DNA from: an uncultured Eubacteriales bacterium
Lineage (GTDB): Bacteria; Bacillota_A; Clostridia; Christensenellales; Aristaeellaceae
Direction of reading: 5' to 3'
Length of the DNA stretch: 5,354 nt
NCBI GenBank assembly: GCA_900313545.1
Contig: OMRS01000265.1
Location: 1-5,354, forward strand
This document shows positions 1-5,354 of the stretch, one piece after another. The notes beneath the pieces are model-generated. The model worked only from the letters and a program-made list of their open reading frames with translations, did no database searches and was not told the DNA's origin. The stretch's first letter is position 1, and the number at the start of each line of letters is the position of its first letter. A program made the position numbers and the translations under genes.

Positions 1-132
1 AAGGGGGCTGCAGCATCTCATGTACCGCTTCACAGCGTTGCGCCGGTCTCGGCTCCGGATGCGCAATCCCTTCCGAACATGCGGAAAGCCGCCCGCAGCA
101 GTGCTGCAGGCGGCTGTTTGCGTGCAGGAAGG
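1..132. other. Non-coding 3' flank
   Basis: Apart from the hairpin at 88-114 nothing can be supported here. Short open stretches exist on both strands (e.g. an ATG at 20 on plus, and ATG at 21 or TTG at 66 on minus running off the left edge), but none has a well-spaced ribosome binding site or recognisable protein. No tRNA-like structure was found. Confidence 0.5.
83..114 (-). terminator. Candidate weak intrinsic terminator after the large gene
   Basis: Eighteen bases after the stop codon the minus strand has a hairpin at 114-88. The arms are GCCGCCTGCAGC and GCTGCGGGCGGC, about 12 pairs with one G-T wobble and a 3-base loop. It is followed by only TTTCC. The stem is strong but the U-tract is poor, so termination may be partial or the hairpin may act as a 3' stabiliser. 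Confidence 0.5.
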
Positions 133-915
133 TTATGCCTTCCTCACTCCGATCACGATGTGATGATTGTCGCTTTCCCGTGTGCGGATGGTCTGGATCA
201 GACAGGGCGTCGGCACCCCGTTTATCATCCTGAGGAACGGGACGGTAACGGTCTCCTCCTGCCCCACCCACTGCATCAGGCTGGCCTTTCCGGTCGCTTC
301 CCTGACCCGCTCCAGGTCGGATTCATGCACCTCCCTGAGCAGCTTTTCCCTCGCCTCGCTGAAGAAGTCCACGCCGCCGGGAAGGATTTCAAGGTCACCG
401 TTTCTGGACATGTCAAACTCCAGATAGAAGTCCGTGACCACATCCACGTAGAAGATGTTCTCAAAGTCGCTGGTCAGCGCCTTGGAAATGCTCATATAGG
501 TCTTTTTGGTTGTCTTCGGAATGGTGATCTCGGCACTGGCAAGCTCAAGCAGGAAATGGTCAAAGGCTTCCGGCGGCACGGGTTTGGAGAAGTAATAGCC
601 CTGCACCATATCGCAGCCCATGGCCTTGAGCACCAGATACTGCTCCTCGGTTTCCACGCCCTCGGCCACCACGGGCACATGCAGGTAGTCCGCAATGTCG
701 ATGATCAGCTCGATCATCCGAACGTCCCGCTTCTCGCCAAAGGCGCTGCGAACAAAGCTCATATCCAGCTTCAGCGCGTCAATGGGCAGGTGCGAGAGCA
801 TTCCCAGGGAGGAATAGCCTGTCCCGAAGTCGTCCATCTCGATGCGGAAGCCCATGCCCATGCCGCGCAGTTCCTTGGCGGTGGAGATCACCTGGTCGGA
901 GTCCCCGGTATAGGC
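133..915 (-). repeat. Long direct repeat, copy 1 (3' end of large gene)
   Basis: This segment aligns with 4572-5354 at a constant offset of 4439 bp with no net insertion or deletion. By eye 551-915 has about 16 differences (~96% identical), including exact stretches at 640-720 and 830-915. The section 133-550 is clearly more divergent (roughly 75% in the part I compared). The repeat reflects paralogous genes rather than a mobile element; no terminal repeats or transposase are seen. Confidence 0.9.
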
Positions 916-3900
916 TGATTCGGTGATTTCCAGCATCAGGTCCTCCGGCTGGAGATCGTATTCATCCAGGATCTCCTTAAAGATGCTCTTCAGGTCCGGC
1001 GTCAGCATATCAATCCGGGAGACGTTGACCGAGACCGGCACGGCATAGCCGAAGCGGTTCTTCCAGTCCCTGATCCTCGCCGCAGACTCCCGCCAGACAA
1101 ACTGGTCAAGGTCCAGAATCAGGCCGTTGTCCTCCAGCAGCGGGATGAACAAGCCGGGGCTGATCATGCCCAGCTCGGGATGGTCCCATCTGACCAGCGC
1201 CTCCGCGCTGGACAGGACGGGCTTGTCAGGCCGGATGTCATACTTGGGCTGGAAGTAGACCTTGAAACGGTGGTTCTCCAGAGAGGGCTTGAAGTCCTCC
1301 AGGAGCCGCGCCTTGTGGAGCTCCGCCTCATGCATTTCATTGTCATAGATACCGATGGCATTGCGGTAGCCGTTCCTGACGGAATTCGCCGCGATCTTCG
1401 CGTAGTCAAAGCGGCGCTCGATCTGCAGCGACTTGTCCACCTGCGAGTAGACGCCCATGCGCAGGCGGACCCGGTTTTCGGAGACATCCTCCTCGGCCAG
1501 GCCCTCGGAGACCTTCTTCAGAATCATCCCGTAGTCATCCCTGTGCGGGCAGTAAATCTGGAACGTGTCCGCGCCCCGGCGGCAGGCCATGCCGCCCACT
1601 TCCCGGGAGATCTGGCGCACCTGCTTGCCGATGCGGGCGAGCACGCTGTCACCGTACTGCTTTCCGTACCGCTCGTTGATCATGTGGAAACGGTTGATAT
1701 CCAGGACGATGGCATCCATGGGCATATCCATGTAGTGCTGGTCATACATCCGGACATAGCGCAGGAAGAATTCCGGGTTAAAAAGGTTGGTCAGGCTCTC
1801 ACGTTCCGTGGACTGGATGATGTTCCTCTTTTCGGAAAGCTCGATGCACCGGTCCACGCGGGCCTGGATAATCTCCGCGGAGGGATAGGGCTTGGGAATA
1901 AAGTCATACGCGCCGAGCTTCAGGCACTCCACTTCCGCCGTTTCGTCCGCGGTCATCACGATGACCGGAATTCCCCTGAGCTCCTCTTCCTCCTTCATCA
2001 CCCTGAGCACTTCCATGCCGTTCATCTTCGGCATCTGCAGGTCCATCATCACAAGGGCCAGGTCCTCCCTGTGGGTCTTGATCTGCTCAAGGGCCTCAAT
2101 GCCGTCGGAGGCGAACAGAATTTCATGGCCCTCCTCCAGCGCCTTGCCCAGGATCGCCTGGTTGATCTTCTCATCCTCCACGATCAGGATGTATCGCTTG
2201 AGCCGCAGCAGCTCCGTGTTTTCCTCCTTCATGAACACCGGCTTGGCCGCCGCCTCAGCGTCCTCCCGCGTCATCGCCCCCATTCCCTTGAGCAGGGACT
2301 TTTCTTCATACATGAGCGAATCCGCGCGTTCAAACACGTCGTGGAAGCAGCTGTCCTCCGCGGGTCTGTACTCGGAAAGCCCTCCGGAAACCACCACGTC
2401 CCGGGTGCTGATGTGTTCCACGGAGCGGTCATGCAGCGCCAGGACCAGCTCCTTGCGGATAAGGAAATCCCTGCCTTTGAGGATGACCACGAATTCATCC
2501 CCGCCCGTCCTGAACACCGGGCTGTGCTGGAAGATGTCGCAGATCATGCGGCTTGCCTTGAGGATGTACTCATCGCCCGCCTTGTGGCCCAGGGTGTCGT
2601 TGATCACCTTGAGGCCGTTCACGTCACAGACGACCACGGCAAACTCGTCTGACGACTTTTCCTGGATGGCCTTGTCACACTCCTTCTGCTGCAGAAGGAA
2701 AGCATGCTTGCTCTTGACCCCCGTCATGGGGTCCGTCAGCGCCACGTTCCGGGCCTGGTCGCGCTCCTCCGAGGCTTTCTTCTCCCACTTCTGCATCGAG
2801 AGATGATTGACCAGCATCACGGCCAGGGACAGCCCGAACAGCACCGTGATGACCATCACGCTGGTATTGTCCGCGTCGTGCAGGCGCTCCAGCTGGATTT
2901 CAAAGAATTCAGGCGCTTCGATGGCCATGGTCTCCTTGTCCGCCGTGCCGTCAAAATAGCTGTGGATGTCGCGGATAATGTCCTGTTCACGGCTTTCGTT
3001 GAGCCGTTCCGCCCAGGTCATCGCCATCAGGACGATGAATGCCAGCAGGACGATCCACACAATGATGGCCTTGCCGAAGTGCCGGGCGTGGTCCTTGCGG
3101 ATGACGCCGTTGAAGAAAAACAGGCCGAAAATCGCCCAGACCGCCATCAGGACATAGGTTTCCGTTTCGATGGTGTGGTCAGCAAACAGGCTCGGGAACA
3201 GCAGGAAGACCAGGAAAGCGATCAGGATGGGAATGCAGATGCCGCTGATCACCCTTTCCTTCCCGCAGCCCTTCTCCTTTCCGGAGACCTTGAACACCGC
3301 CAGCGAAGCCGCTCCGTAGAGGATCGTGGCGCCGATGGTCGTGGTGTCCACGATCCACCCGATGGCTGTCCTTCCGACGAACGGGATGGGAAGGGATACC
3401 AGCAGTACCAGCAGGATGGTATTGACCGGGATCTCCTTGTCGTTCAGCTGGGCAAACTCCTCGCGAAGAATGCCGTCCTTTGCGGCGGCATAGCACAGGC
3501 GGCTGACCGTGCGCAGCATGCCGATCAGGCTGGTGAGCACCAGGCAGATCAGGGACACCATCAGGATCAGCACACCGGTCTGTCCCAGATAATGGTTGGC
3601 GGCATAAAATGCGGGAAGCCCCGCGATTCCCTCAAACTCATTCAGGCGGCGGATATAGTCAAGCCAGCTGTTGCAGCCCTCGGGATAGGCGGTGACGCTC
3701 ATCAGGACCACAAAGATGTACAGCAGGGTTGTGACCGCGGCGGAAGTCACGAGAATGCGGAACATTTTATCGTGCCCGCAGCGGCTTTCCTCCACGGAAT
3801 GGGAAATGCTCTCAAAGCCGATAAAGGCCCAGGGGGAGACAAAGGCGATGCGCACCACCTGGCGCAGGGCGTTTGTGTCCGGCACAAACGCCGGGGCCAT

Positions 3901-4506
3901 GGTCCTCCCCGAGCGGCCGAATCCCAGCAGGGCCACCACAAAGCAGACCGTGATGCCCGCGGTGAACACCAGGGCCATGGTCACCATGGCCCGCGCCGTG
4001 CCCGTCTTGCTCTTTGCGCACAGCAGCGCGACAAGGCCCATGGCCGCCATGGTCACCAGGGCCTCCCCCAGATAGACCTCGTAGTCGAAGATCGTGTACA
4101 GATACCCGACCTTGAAGACTCCCTGCAGAAAGTAGCGCGCAAACAGGGGGATGCTCGTCGCGTTTGCCCAGAAAATGGAGATATAGATCAGGAACATGAA
4201 CCAGCCCACCAGGAAGGCGCGGTCATATCCGAAGATATGCTTCACATAGTTGTACAGTCCGCCCGCTCCGGGGTAGCGCTGGGACAGAAAATGATAGTGG
4301 CTGGACACCATCAGCATCATGGCAAATCCGATCAGCAGCCCGAGCACGGACCCCAGCGGCCCCGCCTGGGAGAGGTATGTCCGGCTGGTGACCACCAGGG
4401 ACCCCCAGCCGATGGCCGAACCTACCGACAGTGCCCACAGCGCCAGCGGCGACAGATAGGGCCGCATCTGTTCCTGATTCCGGGGCGCAGATGATGTTTC
4501 CTTCAA
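133..4506 (-). CDS. APC permease-GGDEF-REC-GGDEF-EAL-PAS-like c-di-GMP signalling protein (1457 aa)
   Basis: This is a giant multidomain membrane protein predicted to make and/or degrade cyclic-di-GMP. Domains in order: amino-acid/polyamine (APC) permease with 12 helices (residues ~18-470), two further helices around a ~50-residue outside segment (~478-568), GGDEF (~590-743, intact GGDEF at 668-672), receiver (~771-890, phospho-acceptor D822), degenerate GGDEF (~905-1055, GADTF at 978-982), EAL (~1065-1319, EAL at 1102-1104) and PAS-like (~1335-1457). The frame is open throughout with no frameshift. I chose the TTG at 4506-4504 because AGGAG lies 8 bases upstream. An ATG 13 codons later (4467-4465) is the alternative, with a weaker, closer AGGA. 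The frame stays open upstream to an ATG at 4710, but that stretch overlaps the neighbouring gene in another frame and reads as Arg/Pro/His-rich shadow sequence. Family assignments are firm; transport activity, substrate and net direction of c-di-GMP turnover are unknown. Confidence 0.93.
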   Translation of the reverse strand: MKETSSAPRNQEQMRPYLSPLALWALSVGSAIGWGSLVVTSRTYLSQAGPLGSVLGLLIGFAMMLMVSSHYHFLSQRYPGAGGLYNYVKHIFGYDRAFLVGWFMFLIYISIFWANATSIPLFARYFLQGVFKVGYLYTIFDYEVYLGEALVTMAAMGLVALLCAKSKTGTARAMVTMALVFTAGITVCFVVALLGFGRSGRTMAPAFVPDTNALRQVVRIAFVSPWAFIGFESISHSVEESRCGHDKMFRILVTSAAVTTLLYIFVVLMSVTAYPEGCNSWLDYIRRLNEFEGIAGLPAFYAANHYLGQTGVLILMVSLICLVLTSLIGMLRTVSRLCYAAAKDGILREEFAQLNDKEIPVNTILLVLLVSLPIPFVGRTAIGWIVDTTTIGATILYGAASLAVFKVSGKEKGCGKERVISGICIPILIAFLVFLLFPSLFADHTIETETYVLMAVWAIFGLFFFNGVIRKDHARHFGKAIIVWIVLLAFIVLMAMTWAERLNESREQDIIRDIHSYFDGTADKETMAIEAPEFFEIQLERLHDADNTSVMVITVLFGLSLAVMLVNHLSMQKWEKKASEERDQARNVALTDPMTGVKSKHAFLLQQKECDKAIQEKSSDEFAVVVCDVNGLKVINDTLGHKAGDEYILKASRMICDIFQHSPVFRTGGDEFVVILKGRDFLIRKELVLALHDRSVEHISTRDVVVSGGLSEYRPAEDSCFHDVFERADSLMYEEKSLLKGMGAMTREDAEAAAKPVFMKEENTELLRLKRYILIVEDEKINQAILGKALEEGHEILFASDGIEALEQIKTHREDLALVMMDLQMPKMNGMEVLRVMKEEEELRGIPVIVMTADETAEVECLKLGAYDFIPKPYPSAEIIQARVDRCIELSEKRNIIQSTERESLTNLFNPEFFLRYVRMYDQHYMDMPMDAIVLDINRFHMINERYGKQYGDSVLARIGKQVRQISREVGGMACRRGADTFQIYCPHRDDYGMILKKVSEGLAEEDVSENRVRLRMGVYSQVDKSLQIERRFDYAKIAANSVRNGYRNAIGIYDNEMHEAELHKARLLEDFKPSLENHRFKVYFQPKYDIRPDKPVLSSAEALVRWDHPELGMISPGLFIPLLEDNGLILDLDQFVWRESAARIRDWKNRFGYAVPVSVNVSRIDMLTPDLKSIFKEILDEYDLQPEDLMLEITESAYTGDSDQVISTAKELRGMGMGFRIEMDDFGTGYSSLGMLSHLPIDALKLDMSFVRSAFGEKRDVRMIELIIDIADYLHVPVVAEGVETEEQYLVLKAMGCDMVQGYYFSKPVPPEAFDHFLLELASAEITIPKTTKKTYMSISKALTSDFENIFYVDVVTDFYLEFDMSRNGDLEILPGGVDFFSEAREKLLREVHESDLERVREATGKASLMQWVGQEETVTVPFLRMINGVPTPCLIQTIRTRESDNHHIVIGVRKA
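136..504 (-). other. Domain: C-terminal PAS-like sensor domain
   Basis: Residues ~1335-1457. The pattern resembles PAS folds found in clostridial c-di-GMP proteins: a helix SISKAL, a strand IFYVDVVTDFYLEF, a GVDFF element, VHESDLERV (compare the common 'vhPdD..rv' of PAS families), then paired strands ending HHIVIGV. No ligand-specific residue is obvious. A PAS-like domain after the EAL, at the very C-terminus, is an atypical position for an input domain. The assignment rests on pattern only. Confidence 0.65.
550..1314 (-). other. Domain: EAL c-di-GMP phosphodiesterase, catalytic residues intact
   Basis: Residues ~1065-1319. The substrate-binding QPKYD (1086-1090), EAL signature as EALVRW (1102-1107, codons from 1203), NVS (1161-1163), EITES (1193-1197), loop-6 DDFGTGYSSL (1225-1234), KLD (1246-1248), AEGVET (1281-1286) and QGYYFSKP (1302-1309) are all present. 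These are the metal, general-base and loop residues expected for active hydrolysis of c-di-GMP to pGpG. Of the modules in this protein, this one has the strongest case for enzymatic activity. Confidence 0.94.
1342..1794 (-). other. Domain: degenerate GGDEF (GADTF), probably non-catalytic
   Basis: Residues ~905-1055. The fold is recognisable from LTNLFNPEFFLRY, VLDINRFHMINERYGKQYGD (934-953) and a closing KIAANSVRNGYRNAIGIYD region, but the signature is GADTF (978-982, codons 1575-1561). It keeps one glycine, the aspartate and the phenylalanine but has lost the second glycine and the catalytic acidic residue. In known GGDEF-EAL proteins such domains often bind GTP and tune the adjacent EAL domain; that role here is inference. 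Confidence 0.85.
1837..2196 (-). other. Domain: response-regulator receiver (REC)
   Basis: Residues ~771-890. All classical receiver residues can be seen: acidic pair E777-D778 in ILIVEDE, phospho-acceptor D822 in MMDLQMPKMNG (codon 2043-2041), T852 in VIVMTADE and K872 in FIPKPYP. It should therefore accept phosphate from a histidine kinase. No kinase is encoded in the window, so its partner is unknown. A receiver buried between two GGDEF domains in a membrane protein is less usual than one at the N-terminus of a soluble regulator. Confidence 0.93.
2278..2739 (-). other. Domain: GGDEF (probable diguanylate cyclase), no I-site
   Basis: Residues ~590-743. The opening motif LTDPMTGVKSK, the nucleotide-binding DVNGLKVINDTLGHKAGDE stretch (628-646) and an intact GGDEF (668-672, codons at 2505-2491) are all present, followed by the usual closing ADSLMYEEK. 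These are the residues required for condensing two GTP into c-di-GMP. The positions where an inhibitory RxxD site would sit (659-662) read F-Q-H-S, so classical product feedback through the I-site is not expected. It directly follows the last membrane helix through a short charged helix (570-588), the usual way a membrane sensor drives GGDEF dimerisation. Confidence 0.92.
2866..4467 (-). other. Domain: APC-superfamily permease module plus extra TM pair
   Basis: Residues ~14-547 of the large protein. Family hallmarks are visible. The TM1 glycine motif GSAIGWGS is at 29-36. TM6 reads FIGFESISHSVEESR (228-242), matching the usual GFE...EE pattern. The cytoplasmic stretch after TM8 reads SRLCYAAAKDG (335-345), the typical APC 'SR..YA.A.DG' signature, and is followed by PVNTI. 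Approximate helices: 19-40, 49-72, 97-121, 146-164, 173-197, 217-236, 251-273, 310-332, 361-378, 382-405, 418-441, 451-468, then 478-498 and 548-568. Basic loops (e.g. 410-418, 470-479) fall inside, which puts both the N-terminus and the downstream signalling domains in the cytoplasm. APC members move amino acids, polyamines or related solutes; the substrate here cannot be deduced. Conserved core motifs suggest it is a working transporter or a transporter-derived sensor. Confidence 0.88.
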
Positions 4507-4521
4507 GTTGATCTCTCCTCT
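4504..4521 (-). promoter_or_regulatory. Ribosome binding site and TTG start of the large gene
   Basis: On the minus strand AGAGGAGAGATCAAC is followed by TTG. The AGGAG core (4519-4515) has ideal 8-base spacing to the TTG at 4506-4504. This decides the start over the longer open frame from 4710 and over the ATG at 4467. Confidence 0.8.
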
Positions 4522-4571
4522 GCATGTCAAAATGTGGGGAATTCGTGCCGGGTCCTTTGCCCGGAACCGCC
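4507..4571 (-). other. 65-bp intergenic gap within a probable two-gene operon
   Basis: The gap between the upstream stop and the TTG start contains a small inverted repeat, CCGGG/CCCGG with a 7-base loop (4548-4564). No T-run follows it, so it does not look like an intrinsic terminator. TTGACA occurs just before the ribosome binding site but is too close to the start to serve as a -35 box for this gene. The layout favours read-through from the upstream paralogue. Confidence 0.6.
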
Positions 4572-5354
4572 TTACGCCTGTCTGATGCCGAGCACGATGT
4601 GGTGGCTGTCGCTCTCCCGCGTCCGGATCGTCTGGATCAGGTACGGGACGGGGATTCCGTTTTTCATTCTGGCAAAAGGAAGCGTAATGGTCTCCTCCTG
4701 CCCGGCCCAATGCACCAGGCTTCCCTTGCTGGTGGCCTCCCTGACCTTTTCCTGGTCCGTCTCGCTGACGCTCCGCAGCAGCTTTTCCCTGGCATCATTG
4801 AAAAAGTCCATCCCGCCCGGACGGATTTCAAGGTCACCCCTCGGGTCCATGTCAAACTCCAGATAGAAATCGGTGACCACATCCACATAGTAGATCTTTT
4901 CAAAGTCGCTGGACAGCGCCTTTGAAATGCTCATATAGGTCTTTCTGGCCTCCTGGGGAATCTCCTCCTCGGCCTCCGTGCGGTCAATCAGGAAATGGTC
5001 AAAGGCCTCCGGCGGCACGGGCTTGGAGAAATAATAGCCCTGTACCAGGTCACAGCCCATGGCCTTGAGCACCAGGTACTGCTCCTCGGTTTCCACGCCC
5101 TCGGCCACCACGGGCACATGCAGGTAGTCCGCAATGTCGATGATCAGCTCGATCATCCGCACGTCCCGGTTCTCGCCAAAGGCGCTGCGCACAAAGCTCA
5201 TGTCCAGCTTCAGCGCGTCAATGGGCAGGTGCGAGAGCATTCCCAGGGAGGAGTACCCTGTGCCGAAATCGTCCATCTCGATGCGGAAGCCCATGCCCAT
5301 GCCGCGCAGTTCCTTGGCGGTGGAGATCACCTGGTCGGAGTCCCCGGTATAGGC
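4572..5354 (-). CDS. EAL-domain c-di-GMP phosphodiesterase with PAS-like tail, 3' part only
   Basis: Only the last 260 codons are in the window; the 5' part lies beyond the right edge, so the frame is open from 5354. A GTG at 5330 is an internal valine codon, not the start. The visible part covers the second half of an EAL domain (c-di-GMP to pGpG hydrolysis in this family): DDFGTG at visible residues 28-33, K49 and D51 of the KLD motif, AEGVET at 84-89 and QGYYFSKP at 105-112. A PAS-like domain follows (~138-260). The EAL signature itself and any upstream domains cannot be seen. It is a close paralogue of the downstream gene: 120 of 122 EAL residues match, then about 96 of 138 in the tail, without gaps. 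The 65-bp gap and shared strand suggest one operon. Whether it also carries a permease module cannot be told from this window. Confidence 0.9.
   Translation of the reverse strand, partial: AYTGDSDQVISTAKELRGMGMGFRIEMDDFGTGYSSLGMLSHLPIDALKLDMSFVRSAFGENRDVRMIELIIDIADYLHVPVVAEGVETEEQYLVLKAMGCDLVQGYYFSKPVPPEAFDHFLIDRTEAEEEIPQEARKTYMSISKALSSDFEKIYYVDVVTDFYLEFDMDPRGDLEIRPGGMDFFNDAREKLLRSVSETDQEKVREATSKGSLVHWAGQEETITLPFARMKNGIPVPYLIQTIRTRESDSHHIVLGIRQA
4572..5354 (-). repeat. Long direct repeat, copy 2 (3' end of upstream gene, open at the window edge)
   Basis: This is the partner of 133-915. The match still holds perfectly at the window edge (5269-5354 equals 830-915), so the true repeat is longer than what can be seen. 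Confidence 0.9.

Noticed and set aside
20..166. Small plus-strand open frame beginning with ATG at 20
   Set aside because: It has no ribosome binding site, overlaps the hairpin and the end of the large gene on the other strand, and its product has no recognisable features.
79..918. Plus-strand open frame of 279 codons opposite the end of the large gene
   Set aside because: It is the shadow of a clearly conserved EAL/PAS-like coding region. Its product is His/Gly/Leu-rich with no recognisable domain, and a similar shadow appears opposite the paralogue.
2211..2229. AAGGAGGAA within the coding region as an internal ribosome binding site for a separate REC-GGDEF-EAL product
   Set aside because: The only in-frame candidate start is a CTG with long spacing, and Lys-Glu-Glu codons produce this motif naturally, as again near residues 838-842.
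3972..3992. Perfect palindrome with 10-base arms (GGGCCATGGT / ACCATGGCCC) around a single central base
   Set aside because: It encodes the repetitive A-M-V-T-M-A stretch in TM5, and several similar CCATGG-containing runs occur nearby from the same Ala/Met/Val codons, so codon choice explains it. The 1-base centre is also poor for an RNA hairpin.
1180..4494. Long plus-strand open frames (1180-2652, 1892-2806, 2704-4494)
   Set aside because: They lie opposite REC, GGDEF, EAL and permease motifs, their products have odd His/Asp/Gln- or Ser-rich composition, and they arise from GC-rich codon bias on the true strand.
4526..4531. TTGACA on the minus strand as a -35 promoter box
   Set aside because: It lies just before the ribosome binding site. 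A -10 at normal spacing would fall within the start of the gene, and no TATAAT-like sequence is there.
1..5354. Mobile element, CRISPR array, tRNA/rRNA or riboswitch
   Set aside because: No transposase, terminal inverted repeats, short regular repeats or structured RNA pattern could be seen. The only large repeat is explained by the paralogous genes.

Overview
The window is GC-rich and almost fully coded on the minus strand. It holds one complete, very large gene (start codon at 4506, stop at 133-135) and the 3' end of a second, related gene just upstream of it (stop at 4572-4574, running off the right edge at 5354). Both encode cyclic-di-GMP signalling proteins. The GC-rich codon use, the strong AGGAG-type ribosome binding site with a TTG start, and the modular GGDEF/EAL proteins ending in a PAS-like domain suggest an anaerobic Bacillota of the Clostridia type, probably gut- or rumen-associated. 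This placement is inferred from style and no marker gene confirms it.

Layout, in the direction of transcription (right to left). Positions 5354-4572 are the C-terminal 260 residues of a first EAL-domain phosphodiesterase with a PAS-like tail. Positions 4571-4507 are a 65-bp gap with a short GC hairpin, no visible terminator or promoter, and a strong ribosome binding site. Positions 4506-133 encode a 1457-residue protein. In order it contains an APC-type amino-acid permease module, two extra membrane helices around a short extracytoplasmic segment, a GGDEF domain with an intact signature, a receiver (REC) domain, a degenerate GGDEF domain (GADTF), an intact EAL domain and a C-terminal PAS-like domain. 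Positions 132-1 are non-coding as far as can be seen and include a GC-rich hairpin that may be a weak terminator.

The two genes are probably co-transcribed paralogues in tandem. Their visible 3' parts (133-915 and 4572-5354) align without a gap at a constant offset of 4439 bp. The identity is mosaic: the EAL part is about 98% identical in protein, while the PAS-like tail is only about 70% identical, with a sharp change near 549/4988. This suggests gene conversion or modular exchange between the copies.

The main point of interest is the domain architecture. A transporter-like membrane module is joined in one polypeptide to a probable diguanylate cyclase, a phospho-receiver and a probable c-di-GMP phosphodiesterase. 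This could let substrate sensing or transport, phosphorylation and a cytoplasmic PAS-like signal all act on c-di-GMP turnover. The link between transport and signalling is inferred, not shown.
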